Numbered from the stretch's first letter, positions 50,313 through 59,869 are shown. The stretch is 64,000 bases of DNA from Ornithinimicrobium pekingense DSM 21552 (GCF_000421185.1 NZ_ATWJ01000013.1:186001-250000), one strand, 5' to 3'. The notes: generated from the letters alone by a model not told the origin. Numbers and translations are program-made.

Positions 50313-51494
50313 ATGACCACGCCCCCGACCACCCGGCTCACCCGTGCCGTCCGAGCGGGCATCGACACCGACCCCTCGGAGGGAGCGGTCATCCCGCCGC
50401 TGCACCTGTCCTCCACCTACAGCTTCACCGGTTTCGACGAGCCGCGGCGCTACGACTACTCCCGCTGCGGCAACCCGACCCGGGACGTGCTGGGCGAGGC
50501 CCTGGCGACGCTCGAGGGCGGGCACGGGGCGACCGTCACCCCCAGCGGGCTCGCGGCCGTCACCCTCGTCTGCTCGCTCCTGCTGGGCCCGGAGGACACT
50601 GTGCTCGTGGCCCACGACTGCTACGGCGGCAGCTGGCGGCTCTTCGACACCCTCGCCGCCCGCGGGCACCTGCGCTACCGCACCGTCGCCCTGGGTGACC
50701 TCGCCGCGGTCGAGGCGGCGCTGGCCGGCCCGACCCCGCCGGCGGCCGTGTGGCTGGAGACGCCGTCGAACCCGCTGCTGCGGATCACCGACATCGCCGC
50801 CGTGTCCGCGCTCGCCCACCGCGCCGGGGCGCAGGTGGTCGTGGACAACACCTTCCTCTCACCGGTCCTGCAGCGCCCGTTCGAGCACGGTGCCGACCTG
50901 GTCGTGCACTCCACGACCAAGTTCATCAACGGGCACAGCGACGTGGTGGGCGGCGCCGTCGTGGCCCGCACCGCGTCGCAGCACGAGGCCCTGCAGGACC
51001 TGGCCAACGTGCTCGGTCTCGTCGGCAGCCCCTTCGACGCCTACCAGACGCTGCGCGGCCTGCGGACGCTCCATACCCGGCTGCGGGCCCACGACGAGAA
51101 CGCGCAGGCGCTCCTCGGCGTGGTGCTCGGGCACCCCGCCGTCGCGGCGGTCCACCACCCGAGCCTGCCCGACCACCCGGGGCACGCGGTGGCCGCGCGG
51201 CAGCAGGACGGCTTCGGCTCGATGCTCTCCGTGGACCTGGCCGGCGGGGTCCCCGCGGTCCGCGCGTTCGTCGACGGGCTGCGCTGCCTGACGCTGGCCG
51301 AGTCGCTGGGTGGCACGGAGAGCCTGGTCGCGCACCCGGCCACGATGACGCACGCCTCCATGACGCCCGAGGCGCGGGCCGCCGCCGGCATCGGCGAGGG
51401 GCTGCTGCGCCTGTCGGTCGGCATCGAGCACCCCGACGACCTGCGCGCCGACGTGCGGGCCGCGCTCGACCGGGCGGTGGCGGCCGCCGGCTGA
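50313..51494 (+). CDS. metB: Cystathionine gamma-synthase/lyase
   Basis: 393-residue PLP enzyme of the Cys/Met metabolism family: IPPLHLSSTYSF, YDYSRCGNPTRDVLGEALA, PLP Lys in HSTTKFINGHSDVVGG and SLGGTESLVAHPATMTHASM. Synthase (MetB) and gamma-lyase members cannot be told apart with certainty by eye. GAGGA lies 6 nt before the ATG. It ends at a strong convergent hairpin shared with acs. Confidence 0.9.
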   Translation: MTTPPTTRLTRAVRAGIDTDPSEGAVIPPLHLSSTYSFTGFDEPRRYDYSRCGNPTRDVLGEALATLEGGHGATVTPSGLAAVTLVCSLLLGPEDTVLVAHDCYGGSWRLFDTLAARGHLRYRTVALGDLAAVEAALAGPTPPAAVWLETPSNPLLRITDIAAVSALAHRAGAQVVVDNTFLSPVLQRPFEHGADLVVHSTTKFINGHSDVVGGAVVARTASQHEALQDLANVLGLVGSPFDAYQTLRGLRTLHTRLRAHDENAQALLGVVLGHPAVAAVHHPSLPDHPGHAVAARQQDGFGSMLSVDLAGGVPAVRAFVDGLRCLTLAESLGGTESLVAHPATMTHASMTPEARAAAGIGEGLLRLSVGIEHPDDLRADVRAALDRAVAAAG

Positions 51495-51514
51495 CCGGCC
51501 GACCGGCTAGGACT

Positions 51515-51541
51515 CAGCCCCGCCGGCCACTCGCGGGGCTG
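51515..51541. terminator. Bidirectional terminator between metB and acs
   Basis: Perfect 9-bp stem CAGCCCCGC (51515-51523) / GCGGGGCTG (51533-51541) with a 9-nt loop, between convergent stops. Confidence 0.72.
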
Positions 51542-53527
51542 TCAGTCGCCCTTGTTCAACCCCGCGCTGATCATGCTCATCACCGACGAGTCGGCCAGGG
51601 TGGTCACGTCGCCGACCTCACGGTGCTCGGCGACGTCCTTGAGCAGGCGGCGCATGATCTTGCCCGAGCGGGTCTTGGGAAGCTCGGGGACGACCATGAT
51701 CTGCCGCGGCTTGGCGATCGGGCCGATCTCCTTGGCCACGTGCTGGCGCAGCTCGGCGATGAGCTCGGCGCCCTCGCCCTCCTCGTCGGCCTCCGCGACC
51801 GCGTCGGCGCGCAGGATGACGAAGGCGCAGATCGCCTGGCCGGTGGTCTCGTCGGCGGCGCCCACGACCGCGGCCTCGGCGACCTTGGGGTGGGAGACCA
51901 GGGCGGACTCGATCTCGGCCGTGGACATCCGGTGGCCGGAGACGTTCATGACGTCGTCCACCCGCCCGAGGACCCAGATGTTGCCGTCCTCGTCGAGCTT
52001 GGCGCCGTCACCGGCGAAGTAGACGTTCTCGAACCGGCTCCAGTAGGTCTCCTTGTAGCGCTCCGGGTCGCCCCAGATGCCCCGCAGCATCGACGGCCAC
52101 GGCTCGGTGAGGACCAGGTAGCCGCCGGACCCCTTCTCCACCGGCTTCCCGGTGTCGTCCACGACCGCGGCGGAGATGCCCGGGATCGGGCGCATCGCGG
52201 ACCCGGGCCGGGCCGCGGTGACGCCGGGCAGCGGGCTGATCATGATCGCGCCGGTCTCGGTCTGCCACCAGGTGTCCACGATCGGGCAGCGGTCGCCGCC
52301 GATGACCTCGCGGTACCACATCCACGCCTCGGGGTTGATCGGCTCGCCCACCGAGCCGAGCAGGCGCAGCGAGGACAGGTCGAACTTCGCCGGGATGTCC
52401 TTGCCCCACTTCATGAACGTGCGGATCGCCGTCGGCGCGGTGTAGAGGACCGACACCTTCTTGTCCTGCACGATCTCCCAGAACCGGCCCTGGTGCGGGG
52501 TGTCGGGGGTGCCCTCGTACATCACCTGGGTGGCGCCGAGCGTCATCGGCCCGTAGACGATGTAGGAGTGGCCGGTGACCCAGCCGATGTCGGCGGTGCA
52601 CCAGTAGACGTCGGACTCGGGGTGGATGTCGTGCACCACCGAGCTGGTGTAGGCCGTCTGCACCAGGAACCCGCCGGTGGCGTGGAAGATGCCCTTGGGC
52701 TTGCCCGTGGTGCCCGAGGTGTAGAGGATGAACAGCGGGTGCTCGGCGTCGAAGGCCTCCGGCTCGTGGGTGTCGGCGGCCGCCCCCAGCGCCTCGTGCC
52801 ACCACAGGTCACGATCGTCGTCCCAGTCGACGTCCTGCTCGGTGCGCCGCACCACGAGCACCTTCTCGACGGGGGACTCCCCCACGGCCAGCGCCGCGTC
52901 CACGGCGGGCTTGAGCGCACCGGGCTTGCCGCGGCGCCAGCCGCCGTCGGCGGTGATGACCACCTTCGCGCCGGCGTCGTCGATGCGGCTGTGCAGCGCC
53001 TCGGCGGAGAACCCGCCGAAGACCACCGAGTGCGGGGCGCCCAGGCGGGCGCAGGCCAGCATCGCCACGACCGCCTCGGGGATCATCGGCAGGTAGATCG
53101 CGACCGCGTCACCCTTGCCGACGCCGAGGTCGGCCAGGGCGTTGGCCGCCTTCTGCACCTGGACGTGCAGGTCGGCGTAGGTGATGTCGCGGGTGTCACC
53201 CGGCTCGCCGACGAAGTGCAGCGCGACCCGGTCGCCGTGGCCCGCCTCGACGTGCTTGTCGACGGCGTTGACGCAGGCGTTGACCCTGCCGCCCACGAAC
53301 CACTTCGCGAACGGGGCCTGCGACCAGTCGAGGACCTGGTCGAAGTCGGTCTCCCACTGCACGTACCTGCGGGCCTGCTCGGCCCAGAACCCCTCCCGGT
53401 CCTGCGCCGCGCGGTCGTAGAGCTCGGCCGTGCCGTTGGCCTGCGCCCCGAACTCCTCGCTCGGCGGGAAGGTCCGCTCCTCGTGCAGCAGGTTGGACAG
53501 GCCCTCGGACGTGGTCTCGGTCGACAT
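51542..53527 (-). CDS. acs: Acetyl-CoA synthetase
   Basis: 661-residue AMP-forming enzyme making acetyl-CoA from acetate, ATP and CoA. Motifs: [19 protein letters not shown] (ATP loop), [31 protein letters not shown] and [13 protein letters not shown] with the lysine that is acetylated in Acs regulation. AAGGAGG lies 6 nt before the ATG at 53527. It belongs functionally with the SSS symporter/DUF485/LytTR/LytS block 2 kb away. Confidence 0.96.
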   Translation of the reverse strand: MSTETTSEGLSNLLHEERTFPPSEEFGAQANGTAELYDRAAQDREGFWAEQARRYVQWETDFDQVLDWSQAPFAKWFVGGRVNACVNAVDKHVEAGHGDRVALHFVGEPGDTRDITYADLHVQVQKAANALADLGVGKGDAVAIYLPMIPEAVVAMLACARLGAPHSVVFGGFSAEALHSRIDDAGAKVVITADGGWRRGKPGALKPAVDAALAVGESPVEKVLVVRRTEQDVDWDDDRDLWWHEALGAAADTHEPEAFDAEHPLFILYTSGTTGKPKGIFHATGGFLVQTAYTSSVVHDIHPESDVYWCTADIGWVTGHSYIVYGPMTLGATQVMYEGTPDTPHQGRFWEIVQDKKVSVLYTAPTAIRTFMKWGKDIPAKFDLSSLRLLGSVGEPINPEAWMWYREVIGGDRCPIVDTWWQTETGAIMISPLPGVTAARPGSAMRPIPGISAAVVDDTGKPVEKGSGGYLVLTEPWPSMLRGIWGDPERYKETYWSRFENVYFAGDGAKLDEDGNIWVLGRVDDVMNVSGHRMSTAEIESALVSHPKVAEAAVVGAADETTGQAICAFVILRADAVAEADEEGEGAELIAELRQHVAKEIGPIAKPRQIMVVPELPKTRSGKIMRRLLKDVAEHREVGDVTTLADSSVMSMISAGLNKGD

Positions 53528-53948
53528 CGTGCCTCCTTGCGTCGTTGCGTGGTCTGGGTTCGAGTATGCCGTGCGGCCGGGGTCGGTGGTCGACCGATGC
53601 GGACACCCGTGCCCGGGCAGGCTCCCGACCTCCACCTCGGCCCCGTCCCCCGGAGCACGCTGCCCGCTGGACACCGCGACCACTGTGCGGGCCCGGTATG
53701 CCGTGACGGAAGGCCTGCCGGGCCGGCCACCGGCGAGAGGCGGGCGGGGCGCGCCGAGCGGTCGTCCGGTCACGACGAGCGGCGGACCGGTGGTGCGGCG
53801 CGACGAACGGTCCCCCCGGTCCGCCGGGGCGGCAGTGTAGAGCCACCGCGCCGGCGCTGACCAGTGGGCAATATTGCCCATGTCCTCCGGCCCCCCGGCG
53901 CTCCTAGCGTGGGGACACCCACAGCCGACGACCCACCGGAGGTCCATG
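53528..53948. other. Intergenic region, acs / secreted protein, no gene seen
   Basis: 421 bp between divergent genes. I find no supportable coding frame or RNA gene. It holds two copies of the recurring GTATGCCGTG word (53566 and 53696) and the 16-bp palindrome at 53865-53880. The length leaves room for separate promoters with regulatory sites. Confidence 0.6.
53865..53880. promoter_or_regulatory. 16-bp palindrome TGGGCAATATTGCCCA
   Basis: Perfect palindrome with an AT-rich centre about 70 bp before the secreted-protein start. It is likely an operator for this gene or the divergent acs; the regulator is unknown. Confidence 0.65.
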
Positions 53949-55112
53949 ATGTCGTCCACGCCCACGCGCGCCCTTGTCGGACTGGCCCTGGCCGGCCTGG
54001 TGACCGCCTCGGTGGTCCCGGTCGCGACGGCCGGAGAGCGCAAGGGGGGTGATGACCGGGGCAGGGTCGTGGCGACGGGGCTGGACAGCCCGCGCCACCT
54101 GTCCGCCTCCGCACGCGGTGACCTCTACGTCGCCGAGGCGGGCGAGGGCGGCGACGACTGCGTCCTCGGCGAGGCACCGGGCGAGCCGGAGCCGGTCGAG
54201 GTGTGCGGCGGCACGACCGGGGCGGTCACCCGGGTGACCCACCGGGGCCACCAGAGCCGCGTCGTCACGGGCCTGCCGTCGTTGCGGCTGGGCGAGGACG
54301 TCATCGGCACCTCGGACGCCGAGCTGCACGGCCGGACCCTGATGATCTCCGTGGGCCTGGGCAACCCGCCCGAGACCCGGGACCACCTCGTCGAGGAGCA
54401 CGGACGTGCCTACGCCCGCCTGGCCACCGTGCAGTCGGCCCGGCTCAAGGGCTCGCACACGACCAGGCTGCGCACGGAGGCCGACCTCGCCAGGTCCGAG
54501 ACCCGGCGCAACCCCGACGGCGGCCTGCTCGACACCAACCCCAACTCGATCGCCCGTGACCGCGGGGGCTGGGTCGTCGCCGACGCCGGCGCCAACGACG
54601 TGCTCCGCCTCACCGACAAGGGCCGGCTGCGGCTGGTCACCGTGCTGCCCGAGGGCATGGCCGAGGCACCGCCCTTCCTCGAGCTGCCGCCCGGCACGCA
54701 GATCCCCTTCCAGCCGGTGCCGACCTCGGCCGTGCGCGGCCCGGACGGGGCGATCTACGTCAGCCAGCTGACCGGCTTCCCCTTCCCGCAGGACGGCGCC
54801 GGCATCTGGCGGGTCGGCCGCGACGGCGTGGCCCGCCCGTGGGCCACCGGCCTGACCAACGTCACCGACCTGGCCTTCGACCACAAGGGCCGGCTCTACG
54901 CGGTCCAGCTCTCCGACGTCGGGCTGCTCAACGAGACCGGCCTGCCCTCCGGGTCGCTGGTCCAGGTGCGCAAGAACGGCAACCACCGGACCGTCGTCGA
55001 CGACCTCGACGCGCCGTTCGGGGTGGCGCTGCACCGGGGCGACGCCTACATCACCACGTGCACCGTCTGCGCGGACGGCGGCCAGGTGATGAGGTTCGAC
55101 CTCGACCGCTGA
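53949..55112 (+). CDS. Secreted ScyD/ScyE-type beta-propeller protein
   Basis: 387 residues. Sec signal peptide about residues 1-28 ([23 protein letters not shown]). The mature protein has NHL-like repeats: [80 protein letters not shown]. The ScyD/ScyE family name comes from cyanobacterial scytonemin genes; its role in actinomycetes is unknown. I prefer ATG 53949 (GGAGG 6 nt upstream) over the adjacent ATG 53946. Confidence 0.85.
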   Translation: MSSTPTRALVGLALAGLVTASVVPVATAGERKGGDDRGRVVATGLDSPRHLSASARGDLYVAEAGEGGDDCVLGEAPGEPEPVEVCGGTTGAVTRVTHRGHQSRVVTGLPSLRLGEDVIGTSDAELHGRTLMISVGLGNPPETRDHLVEEHGRAYARLATVQSARLKGSHTTRLRTEADLARSETRRNPDGGLLDTNPNSIARDRGGWVVADAGANDVLRLTDKGRLRLVTVLPEGMAEAPPFLELPPGTQIPFQPVPTSAVRGPDGAIYVSQLTGFPFPQDGAGIWRVGRDGVARPWATGLTNVTDLAFDHKGRLYAVQLSDVGLLNETGLPSGSLVQVRKNGNHRTVVDDLDAPFGVALHRGDAYITTCTVCADGGQVMRFDLDR

Positions 55113-55134
55113 CGGCGGGGGCGCTCCCGCCGTC
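55111..55134. terminator. Terminator after the secreted-protein gene
   Basis: Perfect 9-bp stem GACGGCGGG (55111-55119) / CCCGCCGTC (55126-55134), 6-nt loop, overlapping the stop codon. Confidence 0.72.
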
Positions 55135-55185
55135 CGACCCGACCGGTCGTCGGTCCTCACGGGGGACCGGCGGCCGGCCGGTGCG

Positions 55186-55761
55186 TCAGGAACGGTTGCC
55201 GAAGCTGTCGGCGATGCGCTGCAGCCGCGCCCGGTAGTCGGCCCACCACCGGGCGTCGCCGGTGGCCATGTTGGTGTTGCGCGCGGAAAGTCCCACGGCC
55301 CCGTCCAGCTCCTCCCGCAGGATGTCGGCGTGCCCGGCGTGCCGGGCCAGGTCGCCGGTGACGTGCACGAGGACCTCGCCGAGCGTCGTCGTGGGCCTGC
55401 CCCACCACGGGACGTGGCCGGCTGCGGCCAGCGGCAGCTCGGTGATCGTCGCGTCGGCGTGCTGCTGCACGCGGGCGTAGAGGTCCAGGACGTCCTGCGT
55501 CGACTCCTCCGCGGGCACCCAGAAGTCGGCGTTGTCCTCCCCGTCCATGTCCCAGCCGAGCTCGAAGGGCACCGGCCGCCCGAAGACCAGGCCGAAGTAC
55601 TCCGCCTCCACGCCCGTCGCGTGCCGCACCAGGCCCAGCAGGTTCGTGCCGGTCGGGGTCATCGGCGAGCGCACCTCGCGCTCGCCCAGGCCCTCCAGCT
55701 TCCAGATCAGGGCGTCGCGCTCGAGGCGCAGGTAGCGGTGCAGGGTGTCCTTGAGCTCCAT
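55186..55761 (-). CDS. DinB/DUF664 family protein
   Basis: 191-residue four-helix protein of the DinB/YfiT superfamily. Putative metal histidines occur in LVRHATGVEAEYFG and HVTGDLARHAGHADILREEL. Actinomycete members are often mycothiol-dependent transferases; the substrate is unknown. ATG at 55761 lacks a ribosome-binding site but TAGCCT (55774-55769) is 7 nt upstream, inside the end of the symporter gene: probably leaderless. Confidence 0.85.
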   Translation of the reverse strand: MELKDTLHRYLRLERDALIWKLEGLGEREVRSPMTPTGTNLLGLVRHATGVEAEYFGLVFGRPVPFELGWDMDGEDNADFWVPAEESTQDVLDLYARVQQHADATITELPLAAAGHVPWWGRPTTTLGEVLVHVTGDLARHAGHADILREELDGAVGLSARNTNMATGDARWWADYRARLQRIADSFGNRS

Positions 55762-55771
55762 ACCCGCGAGG

Positions 55772-57286
55772 CTAGCGAGAGGTGATCTCCTCGGGGGTGT
55801 GCAGGCGCACCAGGGTGCGCGTGGCGGTGCGGGGTATGCCGTGCGGCGTCGCCAGCGAGACCACGACCGCCGTGAGCACGGCGGTCGGGACCGTCCACGC
55901 GGCCGGGTGGGCCAGGAGGGCCGCCGGCCATCCCGACCCCGGTCCGAGCACCACGCTGGCGACGAGCGAGCCGGTGGCCAGCACCGCCCCGGTGACCAGC
56001 CCCGCGGCCGCGCCGTGCACCGACAGCCGTGACCACCACACCCCGAGCGCGAGCAGCGGGAAGAAGGTCGAGGCGGCGACCACGAAGGCCAGCGTGACGA
56101 AGGCGGCGAGGGGGACCTCGGGGAAGAACCGGCTCACCGCGTAGGGGACGACGACCGCCACGACCGCGGCCAGGCGGAAGCCGGTGACCTCCGAGTGGTC
56201 GCCGGCGGTGACCCGGCCGAGCAGCGGGCGGAGCACGTCCTGGTTGAGCACGCCGGTGACCGCGACCGCCAGGCCGGAGGAGGTGGACAGGAAGGCGGCG
56301 AAGGCGCCACCGGCGAGGGCTGCCGTGAGCACGTCGGAGCCCAGTCCGGGCACGACCTCGGCCGGCAGCCGCAGCACGACCGTGTCGGCGCGGACCCCCG
56401 CGTCCAGGACCGGCAGGTAGGCGCGCCCGAGCACGCCGTAGACGATCGTGAAGACGTAGAACAGGCCGAGCAGCGCCAGGACGTGGACCGTCGTGCGGCG
56501 GGCGGCCGTGCCGTCGGGGTTGGTGTAGTAGCGCACCACGACGTGCGGCAGCCCGGTGGTGCCGAGCGCGAGGCCGACGACCAGCGAGAGCGTGCGGTAG
56601 AGGTGGTGCTCCTCGGGCGCGCGGCCGGTGAACGGCTGCGTCCAGCCCACCCCGACCTCCGGCGTCGGGCCCTGGGTGACCCACCACACCGCGAGGATCA
56701 TCCCGGCGGGGATCGCGAGCGCGCTGAGCTTGAGCCAGTACTGCACGGCCTGGACCAGGGTGATCGAGCGCATCCCGCCGGCGGCGACGGCCAGGACGAC
56801 CACGACCAGCACGACGAACGCGCCGACCCACAGCGGAGCCCCGGTGACCAGGCGCAGGGTGAAGGCGGCACCCTGGAACTGGGGGATGAGGTAGAGCCAG
56901 CCGATGAGGACGGCCAGCACCGAGCACAGGTGGCGCACCGCCCGCGACTCCAGGCGGGCCTCGGCGAAGTCGGGCAGGGTGTAGGCCCCGGAGCGGCGCA
57001 GCGGGGCGGCGACGAGGACGAGCAGCACGAGGTAGCCGACGGTGTAGCCGATCGGGTACCACAGCGCGTCGACGCCCTGGTCGTAGATGAGGCCGGCGAC
57101 CCCGAGGAAGCTGGCGGCCGAGAGGTACTCCCCGCCGATCGCCGCGGCGTTGCGGCGCGGTGAGACGACACGGCCGGCGACGTAGAAGTCGCTGGTGCGC
57201 CGCGCCCACCGCAGCGCGAAGACGCTCAGCCCCAGCGTGACGAGGCAGACGGCGGCGATCGTGCCGACGGACAGCGGTCCGGCCAC
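55772..57286 (-). CDS. SSS-family acetate-type symporter (ActP-like)
   Basis: 504-residue, about thirteen-TM sodium/solute symporter. Motifs: SDFYVAGRVVSPRRNAAAIG near the N-terminus, GGEYLSAASFLGVAGLIYDQ, GTTGLPHVVVRYYTNPDG and FAAFLSTSSGLAVAVTGVLN. These, and the DUF485 partner 5 nt upstream, match the ActP (cation/acetate) branch. The GTG at 57286 is the best start; longer forms overlap the DUF485 gene. It is expected to feed acetate to Acs. Confidence 0.87.
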   Translation of the reverse strand: MAGPLSVGTIAAVCLVTLGLSVFALRWARRTSDFYVAGRVVSPRRNAAAIGGEYLSAASFLGVAGLIYDQGVDALWYPIGYTVGYLVLLVLVAAPLRRSGAYTLPDFAEARLESRAVRHLCSVLAVLIGWLYLIPQFQGAAFTLRLVTGAPLWVGAFVVLVVVVLAVAAGGMRSITLVQAVQYWLKLSALAIPAGMILAVWWVTQGPTPEVGVGWTQPFTGRAPEEHHLYRTLSLVVGLALGTTGLPHVVVRYYTNPDGTAARRTTVHVLALLGLFYVFTIVYGVLGRAYLPVLDAGVRADTVVLRLPAEVVPGLGSDVLTAALAGGAFAAFLSTSSGLAVAVTGVLNQDVLRPLLGRVTAGDHSEVTGFRLAAVVAVVVPYAVSRFFPEVPLAAFVTLAFVVAASTFFPLLALGVWWSRLSVHGAAAGLVTGAVLATGSLVASVVLGPGSGWPAALLAHPAAWTVPTAVLTAVVVSLATPHGIPRTATRTLVRLHTPEEITSR

Positions 57287-57291
57287 CGACC

Positions 57292-57684
57292 TCAGCGCTC
57301 CTGGGTGACGATGTCGGCGAACCGGCGCTCGGTCCGCTCGGCCTGCCGGGAGTAGACGGCGGCGGCGGCGATCATCGCCGGGTAGAGCAGCACCCCGAGG
57401 ACGAGCCACGGGAAGGGCAGCGGGCCGAGGTGGAGCTCGCGGGTGGCGGGGACCGCGGCGAAGAGCAGCGGGAGCCCGAGCAGGGTGGTGGCGACCACGC
57501 CGAGCACCGCGAGCGCCAGGCGGAGCTGGGCCCGGAGCAGGCCCCGCAGGTAGAGCTCGCCGACCTCCGTCTGCTCGACGAGGGCGCTGGTCGCGGTGCG
57601 GCGCCGCGGGGCGCTGGCCCCGCGGCGGGAGGAGGTCACCCGGACCCGCTGCGTCGGCGCGCTCCTCGGCGCCCTCGAGGTCAT
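57292..57684 (-). CDS. DUF485 small membrane protein
   Basis: 130 residues: a basic N-terminal tail (about 35 residues), then two TM helices (LALAVLGVVATTLLGLPLLF and LVLGVLLYPAMIAAAAVYSR), the YjcH/DUF485 layout seen next to ActP symporters. ATG overlaps the LytTR stop (ATGA). Probable accessory subunit of the symporter. Confidence 0.85.
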   Translation of the reverse strand: MTSRAPRSAPTQRVRVTSSRRGASAPRRRTATSALVEQTEVGELYLRGLLRAQLRLALAVLGVVATTLLGLPLLFAAVPATRELHLGPLPFPWLVLGVLLYPAMIAAAAVYSRQAERTERRFADIVTQER

Positions 57685-58508
57685 GCCCCGAGCACCCGTT
57701 CGCGCACCTCGCGCACGTGCCGGCGGGCGACCGGCAGCTCGGTGCCGTCCGGGGCCAGGACGAGGCTGAGCTTGCCGTGGCCCTGGCGCACCTCGGCCAC
57801 GTGCGCCAGGCTCACCAGGGTGGAGCGGTGGATGCGCACGAAGCCGGCGTCGGACCAGCGCTCCTCCAACGCGGCCATCGGGGTGCGCAGCAGGTGGGAG
57901 CCGGTGGCGGTGAAGAGCCGGACGTAGTCGCCCTGCGCCTGCACGTAGCGGACGGCCGAGCGCTGCACGAAGCGGGTCACGCCCCCCAGCTCCACGGGGA
58001 TCCGCTCCTCCGCCGGCGGACCGCCGGGTGCGCCGGTGCCCGAGCCGCCCGTGGGAGCAGCCGGGGCGGGCCTGTCGGGACCGGTGTCGTCAGCGGCACC
58101 GCCCGGGGGTGCGCCCGGGGGTGCGCCCGGGCCCTCGGCGCCGGCGCGCGGCATACCCGCGACGACCCGGTCGACCGCCTGGGCCAGGCGCGCGGCGGAC
58201 ACCGGCTTCATGACGTAGTCGGTCGCGTGCACCTCGAAGGCGTCGACGGCGTGCTCGTCGTGGGCGGTGACGAAGATGATCTGGGGGCGGTCGGCGAAGC
58301 GGGCGATGACGCGGGCCAGCTCCATGCCGTCCAGCCCGGGCATCGAGATGTCGGAGAAGACGACGTCGACCGGGCCCGCCTCCAGGGCGCGCAGGGCGTC
58401 GGTGCCCGATCCGACCGCGACCACGGCCGAGAACCGCCCGTCCTGCTCGAGCAGGTAGGCCAGCTCGGAGAGGGCGGGCGGTTCGTCGTCGACGACGAGG
58501 GCGCGCAT
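57681..58508 (-). CDS. LytTR-family response regulator
   Basis: 275 residues: receiver domain (VVDDEPPALSELAYLL; acceptor Asp in VVFSDISMPGLDG; Lys in YVMKPVS), a Pro/Gly/Ala-rich linker of about 50 residues and a LytTR DNA-binding domain (VRYVQAQGDYVRLFTA; GFVRIHRSTLVSLAHV). Leaderless start predicted: TACGAT (58520-58515) is 6 nt before the ATG. Coupled to DUF485, so it likely controls the symporter operon with the adjacent kinase. Confidence 0.92.
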   Translation of the reverse strand: MRALVVDDEPPALSELAYLLEQDGRFSAVVAVGSGTDALRALEAGPVDVVFSDISMPGLDGMELARVIARFADRPQIIFVTAHDEHAVDAFEVHATDYVMKPVSAARLAQAVDRVVAGMPRAGAEGPGAPPGAPPGGAADDTGPDRPAPAAPTGGSGTGAPGGPPAEERIPVELGGVTRFVQRSAVRYVQAQGDYVRLFTATGSHLLRTPMAALEERWSDAGFVRIHRSTLVSLAHVAEVRQGHGKLSLVLAPDGTELPVARRHVREVRERVLGA

Positions 58509-58543
58509 GGTGCCATCGTAGGCATCCGCCCTCCGGCGACCCG

Positions 58544-59752
58544 CTAGGTCGAGGGGTGCACGCCGGGCGCGTACTTCGGCACCCGGAAGCTGACCCGGGT
58601 GCCGAGCCCCGGGGCGGTCTCCACCACCAGCCCGTGGTCGTCGCCGTAGACCCGGCGCAGGCGGGCGTCGACGTTGCCCAGGCCGACCGACTCGCCGGAG
58701 CCGTCGCCCCCGGTCTCGCCGTCGAGCGCCCGGCGCACGTCCTCGGGGTCGGAGCCCGCCCCGTCGTCCTCGACGCTGATCTCGGCCAGGTCGCCGCGGT
58801 CGGTGGCGGTGATCGTCACGGTGCCCGTGCCCACCTTGTCGGCCAGGCCGTGGCGCACGGCGTTCTCGACGAGCGGCTGCACCGCCAGGTAGGGCACCGC
58901 GACGGTGAGCACCTCCGGGGCGACCAGCAGGTTGACCTGCAGCCGCTCGCCGAAGCGCGCCTGCTCCAGCACGAGGTAGCGCTCGACGTTGCGCAGCTCG
59001 TCGGCGAGGGTGGTGAAGGTGCCTCCGCGGCGCAGGGCGTAGCGGGTGAAGTCGGCGAACTCGAGGAGGAGCTCGCGGGCACGGTCGGGGTCCGTCCGCA
59101 CGAAGCTGGCGATGGCGCCCAGGGAGTTGTAGATGAAGTGCGGGCTGATCTGCGCGCGCAGGCTGCGCAGCTCGGCCTCCATCGCCCGGGTGCGCTCCCG
59201 GTCGAGCTCGCCCAGCTCCAGCTGGCCGCTCACCCACGTCGCCACCTGCTCCGTCGCCCGCGCCAGCCCGGCCGACGGACGGTCGGAGTATGCCGCGAGC
59301 GTGCCGATCACGCGGTCCTCGACCACGATCGGGGCCACCACGCCGGCGCGCACGTCGCACTCCGGCCGGTCGCACGGCAGGTCGCGACGGCCCAGCACCA
59401 CGACGTCACCGGTCGTCAGCACGCGCCCGGCGTGGTCGAAGGCCCGGTCGCCGTGGTGCTCGCCGTGCCCGGTCCACACGAGCAGGCCCTGGGTGTCGCA
59501 GAGGGCGAGCGCCGACCCGCCGAGCATGAGCCGCAGGTGCCGGGCCGCCTTGGTCGCGTTGTCCTCGGTCAGCCCCTCGCGCAGGTGGCGGCCGGCCTGG
59601 GCGCCGGTGCGCAGCGTCTCGTAGGTGATGCGGTCGGCCTCGGACAGGAAGCCCCGGGCCACCCGGCGGCGGCGCAGCCACAGCCAGGCCTGCAGCGCCA
59701 CGAAGACGGTGGCGACGAGCAGGGCCGTCGGGAGGTGGAGGCCGTCCTGCAT
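58544..59752 (-). CDS. LytS-type sensor histidine kinase
   Basis: 402 residues: one N-terminal TM (LLVATVFVALQAWLWL), a GAF-like sensory domain with cysteines (LPCDRPECDVRAGVVAP), phospho-acceptor His in LRAQISPHFIYNSLGA and an ATPase domain (PLVENAVRHGLAD; GESVGLGNVDARL). The Cys pair in the GAF domain may sense redox or metal. Leaderless start: TAGTCT (59764-59759) is 6 nt upstream. Pairs with the LytTR regulator 35 nt downstream. Confidence 0.92.
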   Translation of the reverse strand: MQDGLHLPTALLVATVFVALQAWLWLRRRRVARGFLSEADRITYETLRTGAQAGRHLREGLTEDNATKAARHLRLMLGGSALALCDTQGLLVWTGHGEHHGDRAFDHAGRVLTTGDVVVLGRRDLPCDRPECDVRAGVVAPIVVEDRVIGTLAAYSDRPSAGLARATEQVATWVSGQLELGELDRERTRAMEAELRSLRAQISPHFIYNSLGAIASFVRTDPDRARELLLEFADFTRYALRRGGTFTTLADELRNVERYLVLEQARFGERLQVNLLVAPEVLTVAVPYLAVQPLVENAVRHGLADKVGTGTVTITATDRGDLAEISVEDDGAGSDPEDVRRALDGETGGDGSGESVGLGNVDARLRRVYGDDHGLVVETAPGLGTRVSFRVPKYAPGVHPST

Positions 59753-59804
59753 GGACGCAGACTAGGGCGCACGAGGCGGCGGGGCGCGCACCCGGCAGGT
59801 GACG

Positions 59805-59824
59805 TCATACCCCACGGGGTATGA
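59805..59824. promoter_or_regulatory. CsoR/CstR-type operator
   Basis: Perfect inverted repeat TCATACCCCACGGGGTATGA. Pseudo-palindromes of the form ATACCCC-NN-GGGGTAT are typical of CsoR, CstR and FrmR-type repressors. TATGAT at 59820-59825 is a strong -10, so occupancy would block transcription of the AhpD-like gene. Confidence 0.8.
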
Positions 59825-59869
59825 TGGCGGTGTTGTCCCCCACCACCCCGCACCACCAGGAGCGACCCC

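Noticed and set aside
53865-53880. Terminal inverted repeat of an insertion sequence
   Set aside because: Only one copy, no transposase and no target duplication seen.
53528-53948. A small gene in the acs upstream region
   Set aside because: Short frames there have no ribosome-binding site, no recognisable protein and no leaderless-type -10 at a start codon.
59806-59823. CsoR-like dyad as just two copies of the recurring GGTATG word
   Set aside because: The perfect 9-bp arms with an AC centre and overlap with a -10 box fit an operator better; the recurring word is usually single and prefers GCC after TAT.
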